Shown piece after piece: positions 1-8,390 of a stretch of 64,000 nt of DNA. The DNA comes from JBFONV01 sp040779335 (GTDB lineage: Bacteria > Pseudomonadota > Gammaproteobacteria > Enterobacterales > Alteromonadaceae), in NCBI GenBank assembly GCA_040779335.1, contig JBFONV010000001.1, forward strand, positions 248,001 to 312,000, in the 5' to 3' direction. Position numbers and translations under genes: made by a program. The notes beneath the pieces are model-generated. The model made no database searches. It saw only the letters and a program-made list of their open reading frames with translations, and was not told where the DNA came from. Every line of letters begins with the position of its first letter. The first letter of the stretch is position 1.

Positions 1-2
1 TC

Positions 3-158
3 AATACGTATGTGCAACGTATAGACGCCAGCTTAACCGTAATAGGCAGTATGGGTAGAAAAAATGTTGCCGGTAAAGTGATTGGTAACACTTGTGAGCA
101 ATACCTTCATGCGTCAAAAAAAGATCTACTGGTTGTTGGCTTGGGCGAGGAAGAATAG
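3..158 (+). CDS. Universal stress protein (UspA family), C-terminal end
   Basis: The reading frame is open from the window edge and ends with TAG. The 51 visible residues contain VIGSMGRKNVAGKVIG and end in LLVVGLGEEE. This is the usual C-terminal pattern of Usp proteins: a G-x-x-G-x-G/S-like nucleotide-binding loop followed by the last hydrophobic strand. The N-terminal part lies outside the window, so single- and tandem-domain (UspE-like) forms cannot be told apart. The family is cytoplasmic and responds to stress and growth arrest. Confidence 0.75.
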   Translation, partial: NTYVQRIDASLTVIGSMGRKNVAGKVIGNTCEQYLHASKKDLLVVGLGEEE

Positions 159-343
159 AAGGAATGGGCTCATATCAAAGAGCGTCAATTCTTGCGCGCT
201 GATATAGTGTTATGCAGGTTGTGATAAAATATCTGTGCTATTTAACGAGAGTTATTGTTTTTATATGTGTGGCTTTGACCCACAATTTGGGTTTAGCTTA
301 GTAGTATTGTAAAGCACAGCACGCCACCGAGTTTTTATCATGC

Positions 344-1123
344 TTATTTTTTTGTCGTATGCTCGTTATTGAGCACGTTTTTAAGTAAATCCATCGGTAA
401 AGGAAAAAGGATGGTCGAGTTTTTCTCACCCGCAATTTCAGTGAGTGTTTGTAGGTAGCGCAATAATATTGCATTGGGCTCTGCGGCCAGTGTTTCCGCC
501 GCTTCAACCAGCTTACTGGATGCTTCAGCCTCGCCTGAGGCGTGTATCACTTTTGCCCTTCGGGTACGTTCAGCTTCTGCTTGTTTGGCAATTGCTCGTA
601 TCATGCTTTCGTTGAGGTCGACATGCTTGATTTCAACGTTAGAAACTTTGATACCCCAGCCGTCTGTTCTGGTATCTAATATTTCCTGAATATCCGCATT
701 AAGCATCTCGCGATTGGCCAGCATTTCGTCTAATTCATGTTGCCCTAATACTGAACGCAATGTTGTTTGCGCTAATTGCGAGGTGGCCTGCAGGTAGTCT
801 TCGACATTAATAATTGCTTTTTGTGGATCAATAACCCGAAAATAAATAACGGCGTTAACTCTAACAGATACATTGTCGCGACTGATCACATCTTGGCTAG
901 GGACGTCCATAACAACGGTACGTAAATCAACTTTAACTATTTGTTGTATCAGTGGAATAACAATAATGAAGCCAGGACCTTTTACTTTATAGAATCGCCC
1001 TAGTAAAAAGATCACACCTCGTTCATATTCTCTTAATACTCGAAAGGCGCTAATAAATAGCGCGATCAGCAAGAATACAACGGCAGAAGTAAATATTTGA
1101 TTAGTATACAAAAGTGGTTCCAT
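344..1123 (-). CDS. Slipin / stomatin-like SPFH membrane protein
   Basis: This 259-residue protein has an N-terminal membrane segment at about residues 10-30, followed by an SPFH/band-7 domain. The stomatin signature REYERGVIFLLGRF sits near residues 30-45. The domain runs to about 185 (DVPSQDVISRDNVSV, EVKHVDL-like) and is followed by a charged helix (AEAERTRRAKVIHASGEAEAS) typical of oligomer-forming slipins. It starts 3 nt after the upstream nfeD gene on the same strand, so the two are surely co-transcribed. Slipin and NfeD proteins commonly occur as a pair, with the slipin scaffolding or being cleaved by the NfeD protease. Length and motifs are normal. Confidence 0.93.
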   Translation of the reverse strand: MEPLLYTNQIFTSAVVFLLIALFISAFRVLREYERGVIFLLGRFYKVKGPGFIIVIPLIQQIVKVDLRTVVMDVPSQDVISRDNVSVRVNAVIYFRVIDPQKAIINVEDYLQATSQLAQTTLRSVLGQHELDEMLANREMLNADIQEILDTRTDGWGIKVSNVEIKHVDLNESMIRAIAKQAEAERTRRAKVIHASGEAEASSKLVEAAETLAAEPNAILLRYLQTLTEIAGEKNSTILFPLPMDLLKNVLNNEHTTKK

Positions 1124-1126
1124 GTT

Positions 1127-2476
1127 TTACTCCTTACTGTTTATTGGTGAAACAACCAAGGTTAAGCCGTCAATCGCGTCTATTTTAACCAGTTGCCCCT
1201 GCTTTACCGGTTGTGTTGAACTTGCAGCCCAACGCTCACCATTAAATATCACATAGCCTTTGCCAGTAAAATTTTTACAAACTGGCACCAGCGCTCCAAT
1301 GATTTCTTCCTGACCACTAACAATTTTAGTTTTTCGCATCCGCCATAAAAAGCCAAAGGCAAACATAATAAAAGTGGCAGAAACAAAAGCGAAGGCGGCG
1401 ATCAACGGCAGAGAAACTTGAAAGTGTATGTGGTCGGCATCAATAAGAAAAATAGAACCAAGCACGAAAGCTATAACACCACCAATGCCAAATATACCGA
1501 AACTGGGCATTAATGATTCTGTAACCATTAGACCAATGCCAATTAACAATAATCCCAAGCCTGAAAAATTTAACGGCAACAACTGCAGGGCGTACAGAGC
1601 AACAAGCAAGGTAATGGCACCACTTATTCCCGCTACACTAATACCCGGGCTGTAAAACTCCAAAACCAGACCATAAATGCCGATTAATAATAAAATATAA
1701 GCAATATTGGGATCGGTGATCGTGGCAATAAAATTGTTACGCCAGTCTGGTGATACTTCTTTTAACCGAGCATCTTTCAACGCGAATGTATGCATGTTTT
1801 GCTTAAACATTATTTGCTCGCCATCTAATGTTTTAATCAACGAATCAGGGGTCTCGACAATAAAGTTGATCACTTTGTTTGCCAACGCTTCTTTTGCGGT
1901 TAAAGTGGCGGCTTGGGTTACTGCCTTGGTTGCCCACTCTTCATTTCTACCGCGTAGTTGCGCTAACGAGCGTATGTAAGCTTTAGCATCATTGAGCATT
2001 TTTTTGTCCATGGTAGACGGTGTGTCTTGTTGTTGGTCTTTGTTGACATCTTTAGGGGGAGCCATAATATTTACCGGCGTTGCTGCGCCTAATGTAGTAG
2101 CTGGGGCCATTGCCGCAATATGGCAGGCATACAAAATGTAGGTACCCGCGCTGGCAGCTCTGGCGCCTTTAGGGTAGACCAGACAGGCGATAGGTATTTG
2201 GGAACTTAAAATTGCTTTGTTGATATCTCGAAGACTTGAACTCAAGCCCCCCGGTGTATCCATAGTCATAATGATCAACGGATGATTGCCTTGGGCATTT
2301 GCGGTAGTAATTTCTTGAACTAAATAATCGCTAACCGCCGGACCGATAGCACCTTTGATATTTAATAACGGCACGACAGGCCGATTAAAACTGTCCTCAA
2401 GTGCTGTTTGCTCAAACGCAAATAAATACAACGATTGTATAACGAGCAATGCTGATAAAAACAATCGTAAAGCCAT
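1127..2476 (-). CDS. nfeD: NfeD-family membrane-bound serine protease (ClpP class)
   Basis: This 449-residue protein has an N-terminal signal or anchor at residues 1-21. A ClpP-like protease domain follows to about residue 220. It contains the MDTPGGLSSSLRD segment and the ARAASAGTYILYA segment with the candidate nucleophile Ser; a Lys in the following helix would complete a Ser-Lys dyad, as known for archaeal 1510-N. Four to five membrane segments occupy about 245-390, and a small OB-fold NfeD domain ends the protein. It is the first gene of a two-gene operon with the slipin, 3 nt away. A 16-bp perfect palindrome lies about 65 bp upstream of the start. The long protease-containing form is present, not the truncated NfeD1b. 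Confidence 0.92.
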   Translation of the reverse strand: MALRLFLSALLVIQSLYLFAFEQTALEDSFNRPVVPLLNIKGAIGPAVSDYLVQEITTANAQGNHPLIIMTMDTPGGLSSSLRDINKAILSSQIPIACLVYPKGARAASAGTYILYACHIAAMAPATTLGAATPVNIMAPPKDVNKDQQQDTPSTMDKKMLNDAKAYIRSLAQLRGRNEEWATKAVTQAATLTAKEALANKVINFIVETPDSLIKTLDGEQIMFKQNMHTFALKDARLKEVSPDWRNNFIATITDPNIAYILLLIGIYGLVLEFYSPGISVAGISGAITLLVALYALQLLPLNFSGLGLLLIGIGLMVTESLMPSFGIFGIGGVIAFVLGSIFLIDADHIHFQVSLPLIAAFAFVSATFIMFAFGFLWRMRKTKIVSGQEEIIGALVPVCKNFTGKGYVIFNGERWAASSTQPVKQGQLVKIDAIDGLTLVVSPINSKE

Positions 2477-2761
2477 GATTAATTTCCGTTGTTAACGTTA
2501 GCAAAAGTATGATCTTTATCTTAAATTTTGCGTTGAAGTGCCATGACATATGTCATGAACTTTATCATTAGCGTTTGAGCGGTGAGGTTATTATTCAACC
2601 CGATAATCTGCGTTCGAGCTAATTTGCGAAACTCGATACGTTATTTTTATTACTTGTTAGGTTGAGTTTGTGATTAAGGGCGCACGCTTGCCTGTCGTCA
2701 CTTGTTCTAAAGCTAAAGTAAGCCGTTTGCGAGAGTATAGAGCCGTCGGCAAAAATACACG
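2477..2761. other. Intergenic region between nfeD and the rnpB promoter
   Basis: This non-coding stretch lies between the divergent nfeD and rnpB. Apart from the 16-bp palindrome (listed separately) and AT-rich promoter-like sequence for nfeD, I see no gene or RNA in it. Confidence 0.6.
2542..2557. promoter_or_regulatory. 16-bp perfect palindrome upstream of nfeD
   Basis: CATGACATATGTCATG is a perfect inverted repeat with no spacer, 66 bp upstream of the nfeD start codon. It is a plausible operator for a dimeric regulator, but I cannot assign the protein. Its distance to rnpB (about 240 bp) makes nfeD the likelier target. Confidence 0.4.
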
Positions 2762-2790
2762 TTGGCGACCTCTCAAGATTCAGGTAGAAT
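2762..2790 (+). promoter_or_regulatory. Sigma-70 promoter of rnpB
   Basis: TTGGCG at 2762-2767 and TAGAAT at 2785-2790 are separated by exactly 17 bp. Initiation about 7-8 nt downstream falls on the expected 5' end of the RNase P RNA at about 2798, so promoter and RNA boundaries support one another. Confidence 0.75.
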
Positions 2791-2797
2791 GCGCCTC

Positions 2798-3190
<393 letters not shown>

Positions 3191-3191
3191 A

Positions 3192-3240
3192 TTTTAGTAA
3201 CCGCTTGATTTACTTATGTAAGCCAAGCGGTTTGCTAAAA
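3192..3240 (+). terminator. Long hairpin directly after rnpB
   Basis: TTTTAGTAACCGCTTG pairs with CAAGCGGTTTGCTAAAA, giving a 16-17 bp stem with one bulge. The 15-nt loop itself contains a short TTAC/GTAA pairing. The hairpin begins at the RNase P 3' end, so it is the natural transcription terminator or processing hairpin. The T-tract comes from the palindrome ends, not a classical downstream run. Confidence 0.65.
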
Positions 3241-3484
3241 TTCCTCATATCAATCTATTACAATCAAAAAATGGTACACAGTGCGGTACACGATCTCAAA
3301 TTCACACTCTTCAATTTAGCGACCTTTTTAGCGTTAATTTTCTCAAAATTTCATCATCAACATTATTCAATATCATCGTAGACACCTTGGTACACGGTTG
3401 TTAAATACTGGCCAGCTTGTTATTCGTTCAATAACATTAGACACTAGTTTACTCTGTTTGCGGCTTACTCAAATCAAGAATGCT
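3241..3484. other. Non-coding stretch 3' of rnpB with three GGTACAC repeats
   Basis: GGTACAC occurs three times: at about 3272 and 3284 inside ATGGTACACAGTGCGGTACAC, and at about 3389. Repeats of this kind are often seen at chromosome-island junctions beside stable RNA genes, but I find no integrase or target duplication here. Nothing else is recognisable. Confidence 0.35.
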
Positions 3485-3646
3485 ATGTGTTCAACGACCC
3501 TGTTAACTTTTATTGATTCGAATGGAAAGTGGGCTATTTCGAGTGAAATCAGAGTCCTTGTTGGCGGTGATGTAATAGGCCTAATGCAGGGGAAATTAGC
3601 ATCATTTGAAAATGATGAAATTGAGTTTGTGTATGTTTTAATATAG
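3485..3646 (+). CDS. Small hypothetical protein (53 aa)
   Basis: The frame is open further upstream, but only the part from the ATG at 3485 looks protein-like (TFIDSNGKWAISSEIRVLVGGDVIGLMQGKL, then an acidic EFVYVLI tail). I do not recognise it, and there is no clear ribosome-binding site. It sits in a stretch that also holds three GGTACAC repeats and is followed by gene relics. It may be the tail of a decayed gene rather than a functional one. Confidence 0.25.
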   Translation: MCSTTLLTFIDSNGKWAISSEIRVLVGGDVIGLMQGKLASFENDEIEFVYVLI

Positions 3647-3769
3647 ATGGTCTATATTGACGTGTTTGCCAATAAGTATGTCTAGCAAAAGAAAGGGGTA
3701 AACAATTTATTAAGTCACTGTAAGATAATTAAATGCTATAAAATCAAAGGCAATTATATGGAGATACTG

Positions 3770-4240
3770 ATGAAACAATTGGGTAAGTCATGGTTTTTAT
3801 TATTAGCGATTACCATTTCATGGACCGCCACTGCGGAGATTTACAAATGGACCGATGAAAACGGTAAGGTCCATTTTAGTGACAAGCAGCCAACGAATAA
3901 GGATGCAGAAACCCTGGATGAGCAGGCATTGGCCTCGCGTTATAGCAGTTATGCTCAGGTGGCGGTGAAAGTATTGCCCTATGATGCCAGCAAAAATCGA
4001 AAGCCAGATAAGCTGGTGATATATACCACCACCCACTGCGGATATTGCGCCAAGGCGAGAAAGTACTTTGCCGAAAAAAAAATACCCTATAAAGAAAAGA
4101 ACATAGAAACCTCCAAAAAATACAACCGAGAGTTTAAAAAATTCGGCGGTAAAGGCGTACCTGTACTGTTCTGGGGTAAATATAAAATGACGGGGTTCAG
4201 TGTTGCTAGGTTTGAGAAAATGTATTCAAAATCAGTGTGA
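3770..4240 (+). CDS. DUF4124-glutaredoxin fusion, exported thiol-redox protein
   Basis: The ATG at 3770 is chosen because GGAG lies six bases upstream; an in-frame ATG at 3758 overlaps that site. The protein has a signal peptide (residues 1-22, ending WTATA). A DUF4124 module follows (EIYKWTDENGKVHFSDKQPTN). From about residue 82 comes a glutaredoxin fold (KLVIYTTTHCGYCAKARKYF with a CGYC active site, and a GGKGVPVLFW cis-Pro loop). It probably acts on disulfides in the periplasm. The gene is monocistronic, and the domain order is known from other marine gammaproteobacteria. Confidence 0.88.
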   Translation: MKQLGKSWFLLLAITISWTATAEIYKWTDENGKVHFSDKQPTNKDAETLDEQALASRYSSYAQVAVKVLPYDASKNRKPDKLVIYTTTHCGYCAKARKYFAEKKIPYKEKNIETSKKYNREFKKFGGKGVPVLFWGKYKMTGFSVARFEKMYSKSV

Positions 4241-4256
4241 TATATTGTGTGGTAAA

Positions 4257-4470
4257 GTGAACTTAAGGATAGAACTCCCTAATGTCTAACAACACCTCAT
4301 TCATCGAGGTAACAATAGGCAAGCCTGTTTTTCGTCTGAACAAGACTTCAGTGCATATTTAAATTGGTTAAAAGAATATTAGGTTGAGGCAAGTGTATAA
4401 GTTCATGCATTTGGATTGGTGACCAATTATGTTCATTTGCTTTGTACTCCGACAAGGTTTAAAACTAACA
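4257..4470 (+). pseudogene. Relic of a Y1 (HUH) transposase, IS200/REP-associated type
   Basis: One reading frame gives RIELPNV, stop, QHLIHRGNNRQACF, then SSEQDFSAYLNWLKEY, stop, VEASV, stop, and VHAFGLVTNYVHLLCTP. This is the characteristic N-terminal half of a Y1 transposase (PQHVIQRGNNRQxCF and MTNHVHLLCTP motifs). Three in-frame stops interrupt it, the HUH motif NHVH has become NYVH, and everything after CTP, including the catalytic Tyr helix, is missing. It is therefore dead. All remaining segments are in one frame, so decay was by substitution plus a 3' deletion. Confidence 0.85.
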
Positions 4471-4556
4471 TTAAGTTAATGCGATTGGGGGGCTTTTTTC
4501 GCTTATTTTAGCCAATAATTATTTGCCTCTTGGTGAGGCGTGAGAGGTTTATCAAA

Positions 4557-4940
4557 TTGAGAGTTCTAATTTTATTTTTAGCGTTAATTAATTTTAATGC
4601 TCTGTGTAACAATGAATCTTCATTGAACGATGCAGTTAAGCGTTTCAATCAAATAGTAACAGATGAAAAATCATTATCGGATAAATGGAGTAGCAGCTAC
4701 TTCATCATGCACAAGAGAGTTTATGGTTCTTCTGCTTACTTGAAAGATTTTGTATTTTTAACGGGTATTGCTAGCGATAATAAAGCGGCTTTACTTTATA
4801 AGGCCTTTAATGTTGACGAGAAACTTTCAACAACATACCTATTAAAAATGAAAGTTGAAAATTCTATTTGGGAAGTTCAATCAATAGCTACGTATGATTT
4901 AGAATCTTTTGAAAAGAACAAACATGGGCTTGTGGAGTAA
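4557..4940 (+). CDS. Hypothetical exported protein
   Basis: I favour the TTG at 4557 because GAGAGG lies 9 bases upstream and translation from there gives an immediate signal peptide (MRVLILFLALINFNALC). The frame is open from 4530. The mature part (about 110 residues) is rich in charged residues and ends in IWEVQSIATYDLESFEKNKHGLVE. I do not recognise the family. The Cys after the hydrophobic core might be lipidated, but the lipobox is poor. Two gene relics flank it. Confidence 0.5.
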   Translation: MRVLILFLALINFNALCNNESSLNDAVKRFNQIVTDEKSLSDKWSSSYFIMHKRVYGSSAYLKDFVFLTGIASDNKAALLYKAFNVDEKLSTTYLLKMKVENSIWEVQSIATYDLESFEKNKHGLVE

Positions 4941-5171
4941 GAACCTTTAACAAGGCGATTAAGTCGGACTCTGCAGTTCCCCCGTTTTGGGGAATCTCCC
5001 GCAAGTTATATCACCCGCGTTAGAGTGGGACAAATAAAGCAACTATTATGCAGCAACAAAAGTTTAGTTGATATTAGTCAAATAACAGGGTTTAGCCAGC
5101 AAAGTCATATGACTCAATACTTTAAAAAACTTACTGGCTATACACCTGCTGCTTATCGAGAGAAGCTGTAA
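4941..5171 (+). pseudogene. Orphan C-terminal HTH of an AraC-family regulator
   Basis: The frame reads RRLSRTLQFPRFGESPASYI, TRVRVGQIKQLL, SLVDISQITGFSQQSHMTQYF and KKLTGYTPAAYREKL, then stop. This is most of the AraC double helix-turn-helix, including the second-HTH GFSQQSHMTQYFKKxTGxTP signature. No start codon or sensor domain precedes it; the frame begins right after the stop codon of the hypothetical gene. It is best read as the surviving 3' end of a deleted regulator. Confidence 0.78.
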
Positions 5172-5233
5172 TTATTTATTTTACAAGCGCTTTATTCTGC
5201 ATCCTTGCAAACATAGCCTCCTAGGCACTTTCA

Positions 5234-7648
5234 TTATTCACTGGCAAGGGCATCGACGGGCTTTGATCTAATAGCCCTATATGAAATCGAAAGAATAGTA
5301 ATATAAGCAATAGCCAAACTCATGATAATACCTATTCCAAAAGCACTTAAAGGTAATTTTATACGATATACGAAGTTGTTTAACCAATTTTGAATTTGCC
5401 AATAAGCAATTGGCAAAGCGATAATATTGGCTAGTACAATAAGAACGGTAAATTGGTTGAGTAGCATAAAGCATAATTGACTATTGCTCGCTCCCAATAC
5501 TTTCCTGATTGCAATTTCCTTTACTCTACTTTCAGTAGTAAATGCCGCTAAACCAAGTAATCCAACAGTTGTCACTAAAAAAGCTAGAACAGTAAACACA
5601 TTTAATAACTTGGTCTGTAAAGTTTCATTGCGATAAGAAGCTCCAAATAAATCTTCTAACCAGTCATATTTGAATGCGGAATTTGTATCAAGGCTAAGCC
5701 AAATTTCCTCCAAGTCTTTCACGCTCGCAATATTTGCATTACTTTTCAATCTTATTGACAGCCACCTAAGGGATAAATATTGTGGCTCTTGTGATAAGAC
5801 ATATGTCATTGGAGGCATCATGTTTTTAGCGTTTATATAATGACTATCCTCTGTGACACCTATAATCTGGTGATCATGCAAACCTTCATTCACATTCCCT
5901 AACCTAATAGTTTTACCAACAGCCTGCTCTGGTGTCCAACCCAGTGTTTGAGCAAGAGTCTGGTTAACAATAATTTTCCCCCTAGTTTGAGTATTATCTT
6001 GTTTATCTTCAATATAAGCGTCATTTACAAATGCATTTGAAAAATCCCTACCCGCAATGAGCTTGATACCGAAAGTACTAAAATAATCATAACTAACCGG
6101 ATTGTTGCCTACCCATACTTCGTCATCCATTTGTCCAGACTTTCTAACAATATGTGACGTTCTAGTAGCTTTAGTTGGCACGGTATGCGACATAGTGACA
6201 GACAAAACATCGGGGTGTTGCATCGCTTTAACCTTAAAGGAATTATAAATATCAGCACCACGGTTTACAATAAGAACACTCTCTCTGTCATAACCTTGAG
6301 GCATATTTTCCACATAATTCATTTGCCAATTTACCACGACACTCGATACCAATAAAAAGCCAGCAACACCAAACTGCAACACAACAAGTGAATGTCGAAA
6401 TAGTATGTTAAGTTTTGATGAGTTCACTATGCCTTTTAGTACTATAGCTGGCGATAAACTACTTAAAAAAAATGCCGGATAACTGCCAGCAAGCATGCCA
6501 ACAATTAGGGCGATAGCCGTTAATTCACATACGGTCTTCAAATCAAATACTAATGCTAACTTTACGTTCATTAACTGATTGAACCAAGGAATACTTAAAT
6601 ACACTACACCTACAGCAATGAGCGTGGCGAAAAATGTTAGCATTAAATATTCAACCAAGTATTGGGTAATCAACTGATATTTGCTTGCTCCTATTGCTTT
6701 TCTAACACCAACATCTTTTCCTCGACGCATGGCAGCCGCTGTTGCAAGGTTAGTAAAATTAACGCAAGCAAGAAACAATATAAGGAATGCAGTAATCTGA
6801 AACGCGTTAACCATTAACTGACTGCCTGATGGCAGCAGTGAACGAGTCGTAACATTATTAAGGTAAACATCCAATAAGGGCTCAAATACTACACGATTAG
6901 ATTTATAGGATGATAGCCCTCTAGCTCTTTGCTCATAAAAATCACTCACTGTCGTATTTAATGTTTCAACCTGTGCTTTGTCTGAAATTTTGGTAAAAGT
7001 AATAGTGGCATTAAAGTTCCACATTTCAGTCCACTGTAGGTTAGGCAGCAAATTAAAATAGCTTTTTATTGGGAGTAGCAAAGTTTCAGGTAAAGTATGT
7101 GGGTATTCACTTTTCTTAATGATCCCAGTAACTAAGTATTCTTCACCATTTACCGTCATTGGTTGGCCAATTATATTTTCAGTTCGGCCAAAGTACTTGA
7201 TAGCTAATTCTTCGTGTAACACCAGTCCATTAGGTGAATTTAGCGCTGTATGCAGGTCGCCTTCGGTAAGTTGAAAATCAAAAAACTTAAAGAAGTTCTT
7301 ATCAACAAAAGTTGCCCTCTCAGCATAAACATTTTGATTATGTCTAATAGAAACTGACGCCGAAGAGATCCGTGTAGCATCTTCAATCTCATTGAAGTTA
7401 CTCGTTAATTCCTGAGACAACCTAATTGGTGTAAGCGCTTGGGGCTTATTTTCATCACGGATAAGGTTTACTCTATAAATAATATCCGCATTACTAAACT
7501 GAGTATTGTAGCTCTTTTGATAAGCCACATAGTGTTGGATTAGCAAGTAGCAGCTTATACCAATCACTAGGCCTGCAAGTTGAATAATACTGGTTAATTT
7601 ATCGCGATAAAAGTTACGGTAGGCAACAAGTAAAAGTAGTTTAAGCAC
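5234..7648 (-). CDS. MacB-like FtsX-family ABC transporter permease
   Basis: The 804 residues show the duplicated MacB/FtsX architecture. A membrane helix at about 12-34 is followed by a periplasmic MacB core to about 270, FtsX helices at about 285-410, another helix near 425-445, a second periplasmic domain, and a final FtsX block at about 680-795 (IAIRKVLGASNSQL). The sequence GVRKAIGASKYQLI in the first FtsX block is the classic coupling motif. It overlaps the upstream ATPase gene by 8 nt and is the last gene of the exporter operon. The family exports peptides, lipoproteins or antibiotics by mechanotransmission; the substrate here is unknown. Confidence 0.93.
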   Translation of the reverse strand: MLKLLLLVAYRNFYRDKLTSIIQLAGLVIGISCYLLIQHYVAYQKSYNTQFSNADIIYRVNLIRDENKPQALTPIRLSQELTSNFNEIEDATRISSASVSIRHNQNVYAERATFVDKNFFKFFDFQLTEGDLHTALNSPNGLVLHEELAIKYFGRTENIIGQPMTVNGEEYLVTGIIKKSEYPHTLPETLLLPIKSYFNLLPNLQWTEMWNFNATITFTKISDKAQVETLNTTVSDFYEQRARGLSSYKSNRVVFEPLLDVYLNNVTTRSLLPSGSQLMVNAFQITAFLILFLACVNFTNLATAAAMRRGKDVGVRKAIGASKYQLITQYLVEYLMLTFFATLIAVGVVYLSIPWFNQLMNVKLALVFDLKTVCELTAIALIVGMLAGSYPAFFLSSLSPAIVLKGIVNSSKLNILFRHSLVVLQFGVAGFLLVSSVVVNWQMNYVENMPQGYDRESVLIVNRGADIYNSFKVKAMQHPDVLSVTMSHTVPTKATRTSHIVRKSGQMDDEVWVGNNPVSYDYFSTFGIKLIAGRDFSNAFVNDAYIEDKQDNTQTRGKIIVNQTLAQTLGWTPEQAVGKTIRLGNVNEGLHDHQIIGVTEDSHYINAKNMMPPMTYVLSQEPQYLSLRWLSIRLKSNANIASVKDLEEIWLSLDTNSAFKYDWLEDLFGASYRNETLQTKLLNVFTVLAFLVTTVGLLGLAAFTTESRVKEIAIRKVLGASNSQLCFMLLNQFTVLIVLANIIALPIAYWQIQNWLNNFVYRIKLPLSAFGIGIIMSLAIAYITILSISYRAIRSKPVDALASE

Positions 7649-8360
7649 AAATTACCTCCGTATGGGCATGTTTGTTAACTTCAGTTACCAATTGATCTGT
7701 TTGAATTTCACCATCAAGTAACTCTATTACTCTCGTGCTATAATGCACATGGTCGCGGGCGTGGGTAACCATTAATATAGTAGCTCCATCTTCTTGATTT
7801 AATTGCTTTAATAATTCCATGACTTGACTAGAGTTTGTTGAATCTAGGTTGCCTGTTGGTTCATCAGCAAGTAGCAATTTAGGCTTGCTAACTATTGCCC
7901 TAGCAATGGCGACACGCTGTTGTTGACCTCCTGATAATTTTGCTGGCAAATGATTCCTACGATGAATGATATCCACACGTTGCATTACATTTTCTACCAA
8001 TAATTTACGCTTAGATTTTTCAACTTTATAATAAATTAGCGGTAATTCGATATTTTGCTCTACAGTTAACTCATCAATTAGGTTAAAGCTTTGAAATATG
8101 AAGCCTATATGCAATTTCCTTAATTCTGCTCTTTTTGATTCTGATAACTTTTCTACCTGATAATCTAAAAATTTGAACTGTCCATCGTCAATTCCGTCTA
8201 GCATTCCCAGTACATTAAGCAAAGTTGATTTGCCGCAGCCGGAAGGTCCAAGAATTGAAACAAATTCACCGCTGTTAATCGAAAGGCTCATATTGTTAAT
8301 GGCAACCGTTTCTACTTCATCGCCAATAAAAGAACGTGAAATATTTTGTAATTTAATCAT
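7641..8360 (-). CDS. ABC transporter ATP-binding protein (MacB/LolD type)
   Basis: This 239-residue ATPase shows Walker A GPSGCGKST near residue 39, Q-loop GFIFQSFNLIDELTVEQN, signature LSGGQQQRVAIARAI, Walker B LLLADEPTGNLD and H-loop VTHARD. The Q-loop wording and size place it in the MacB/LolD/FtsE family that partners FtsX-type permeases. It lies 30 nt after the membrane-fusion gene and overlaps the permease gene by 8 nt, so all three are one operon. Confidence 0.96.
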   Translation of the reverse strand: MIKLQNISRSFIGDEVETVAINNMSLSINSGEFVSILGPSGCGKSTLLNVLGMLDGIDDGQFKFLDYQVEKLSESKRAELRKLHIGFIFQSFNLIDELTVEQNIELPLIYYKVEKSKRKLLVENVMQRVDIIHRRNHLPAKLSGGQQQRVAIARAIVSKPKLLLADEPTGNLDSTNSSQVMELLKQLNQEDGATILMVTHARDHVHYSTRVIELLDGEIQTDQLVTEVNKHAHTEVICA

Positions 8361-8390
8361 GCTGTCTTCCTCAAAAGGGGGATTAGGTTT

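Noticed and set aside
298..507. 69-codon minus-strand ORF overlapping the slipin C-terminus
   Set aside because: It is a shadow frame of the slipin gene with no start signals or domain.
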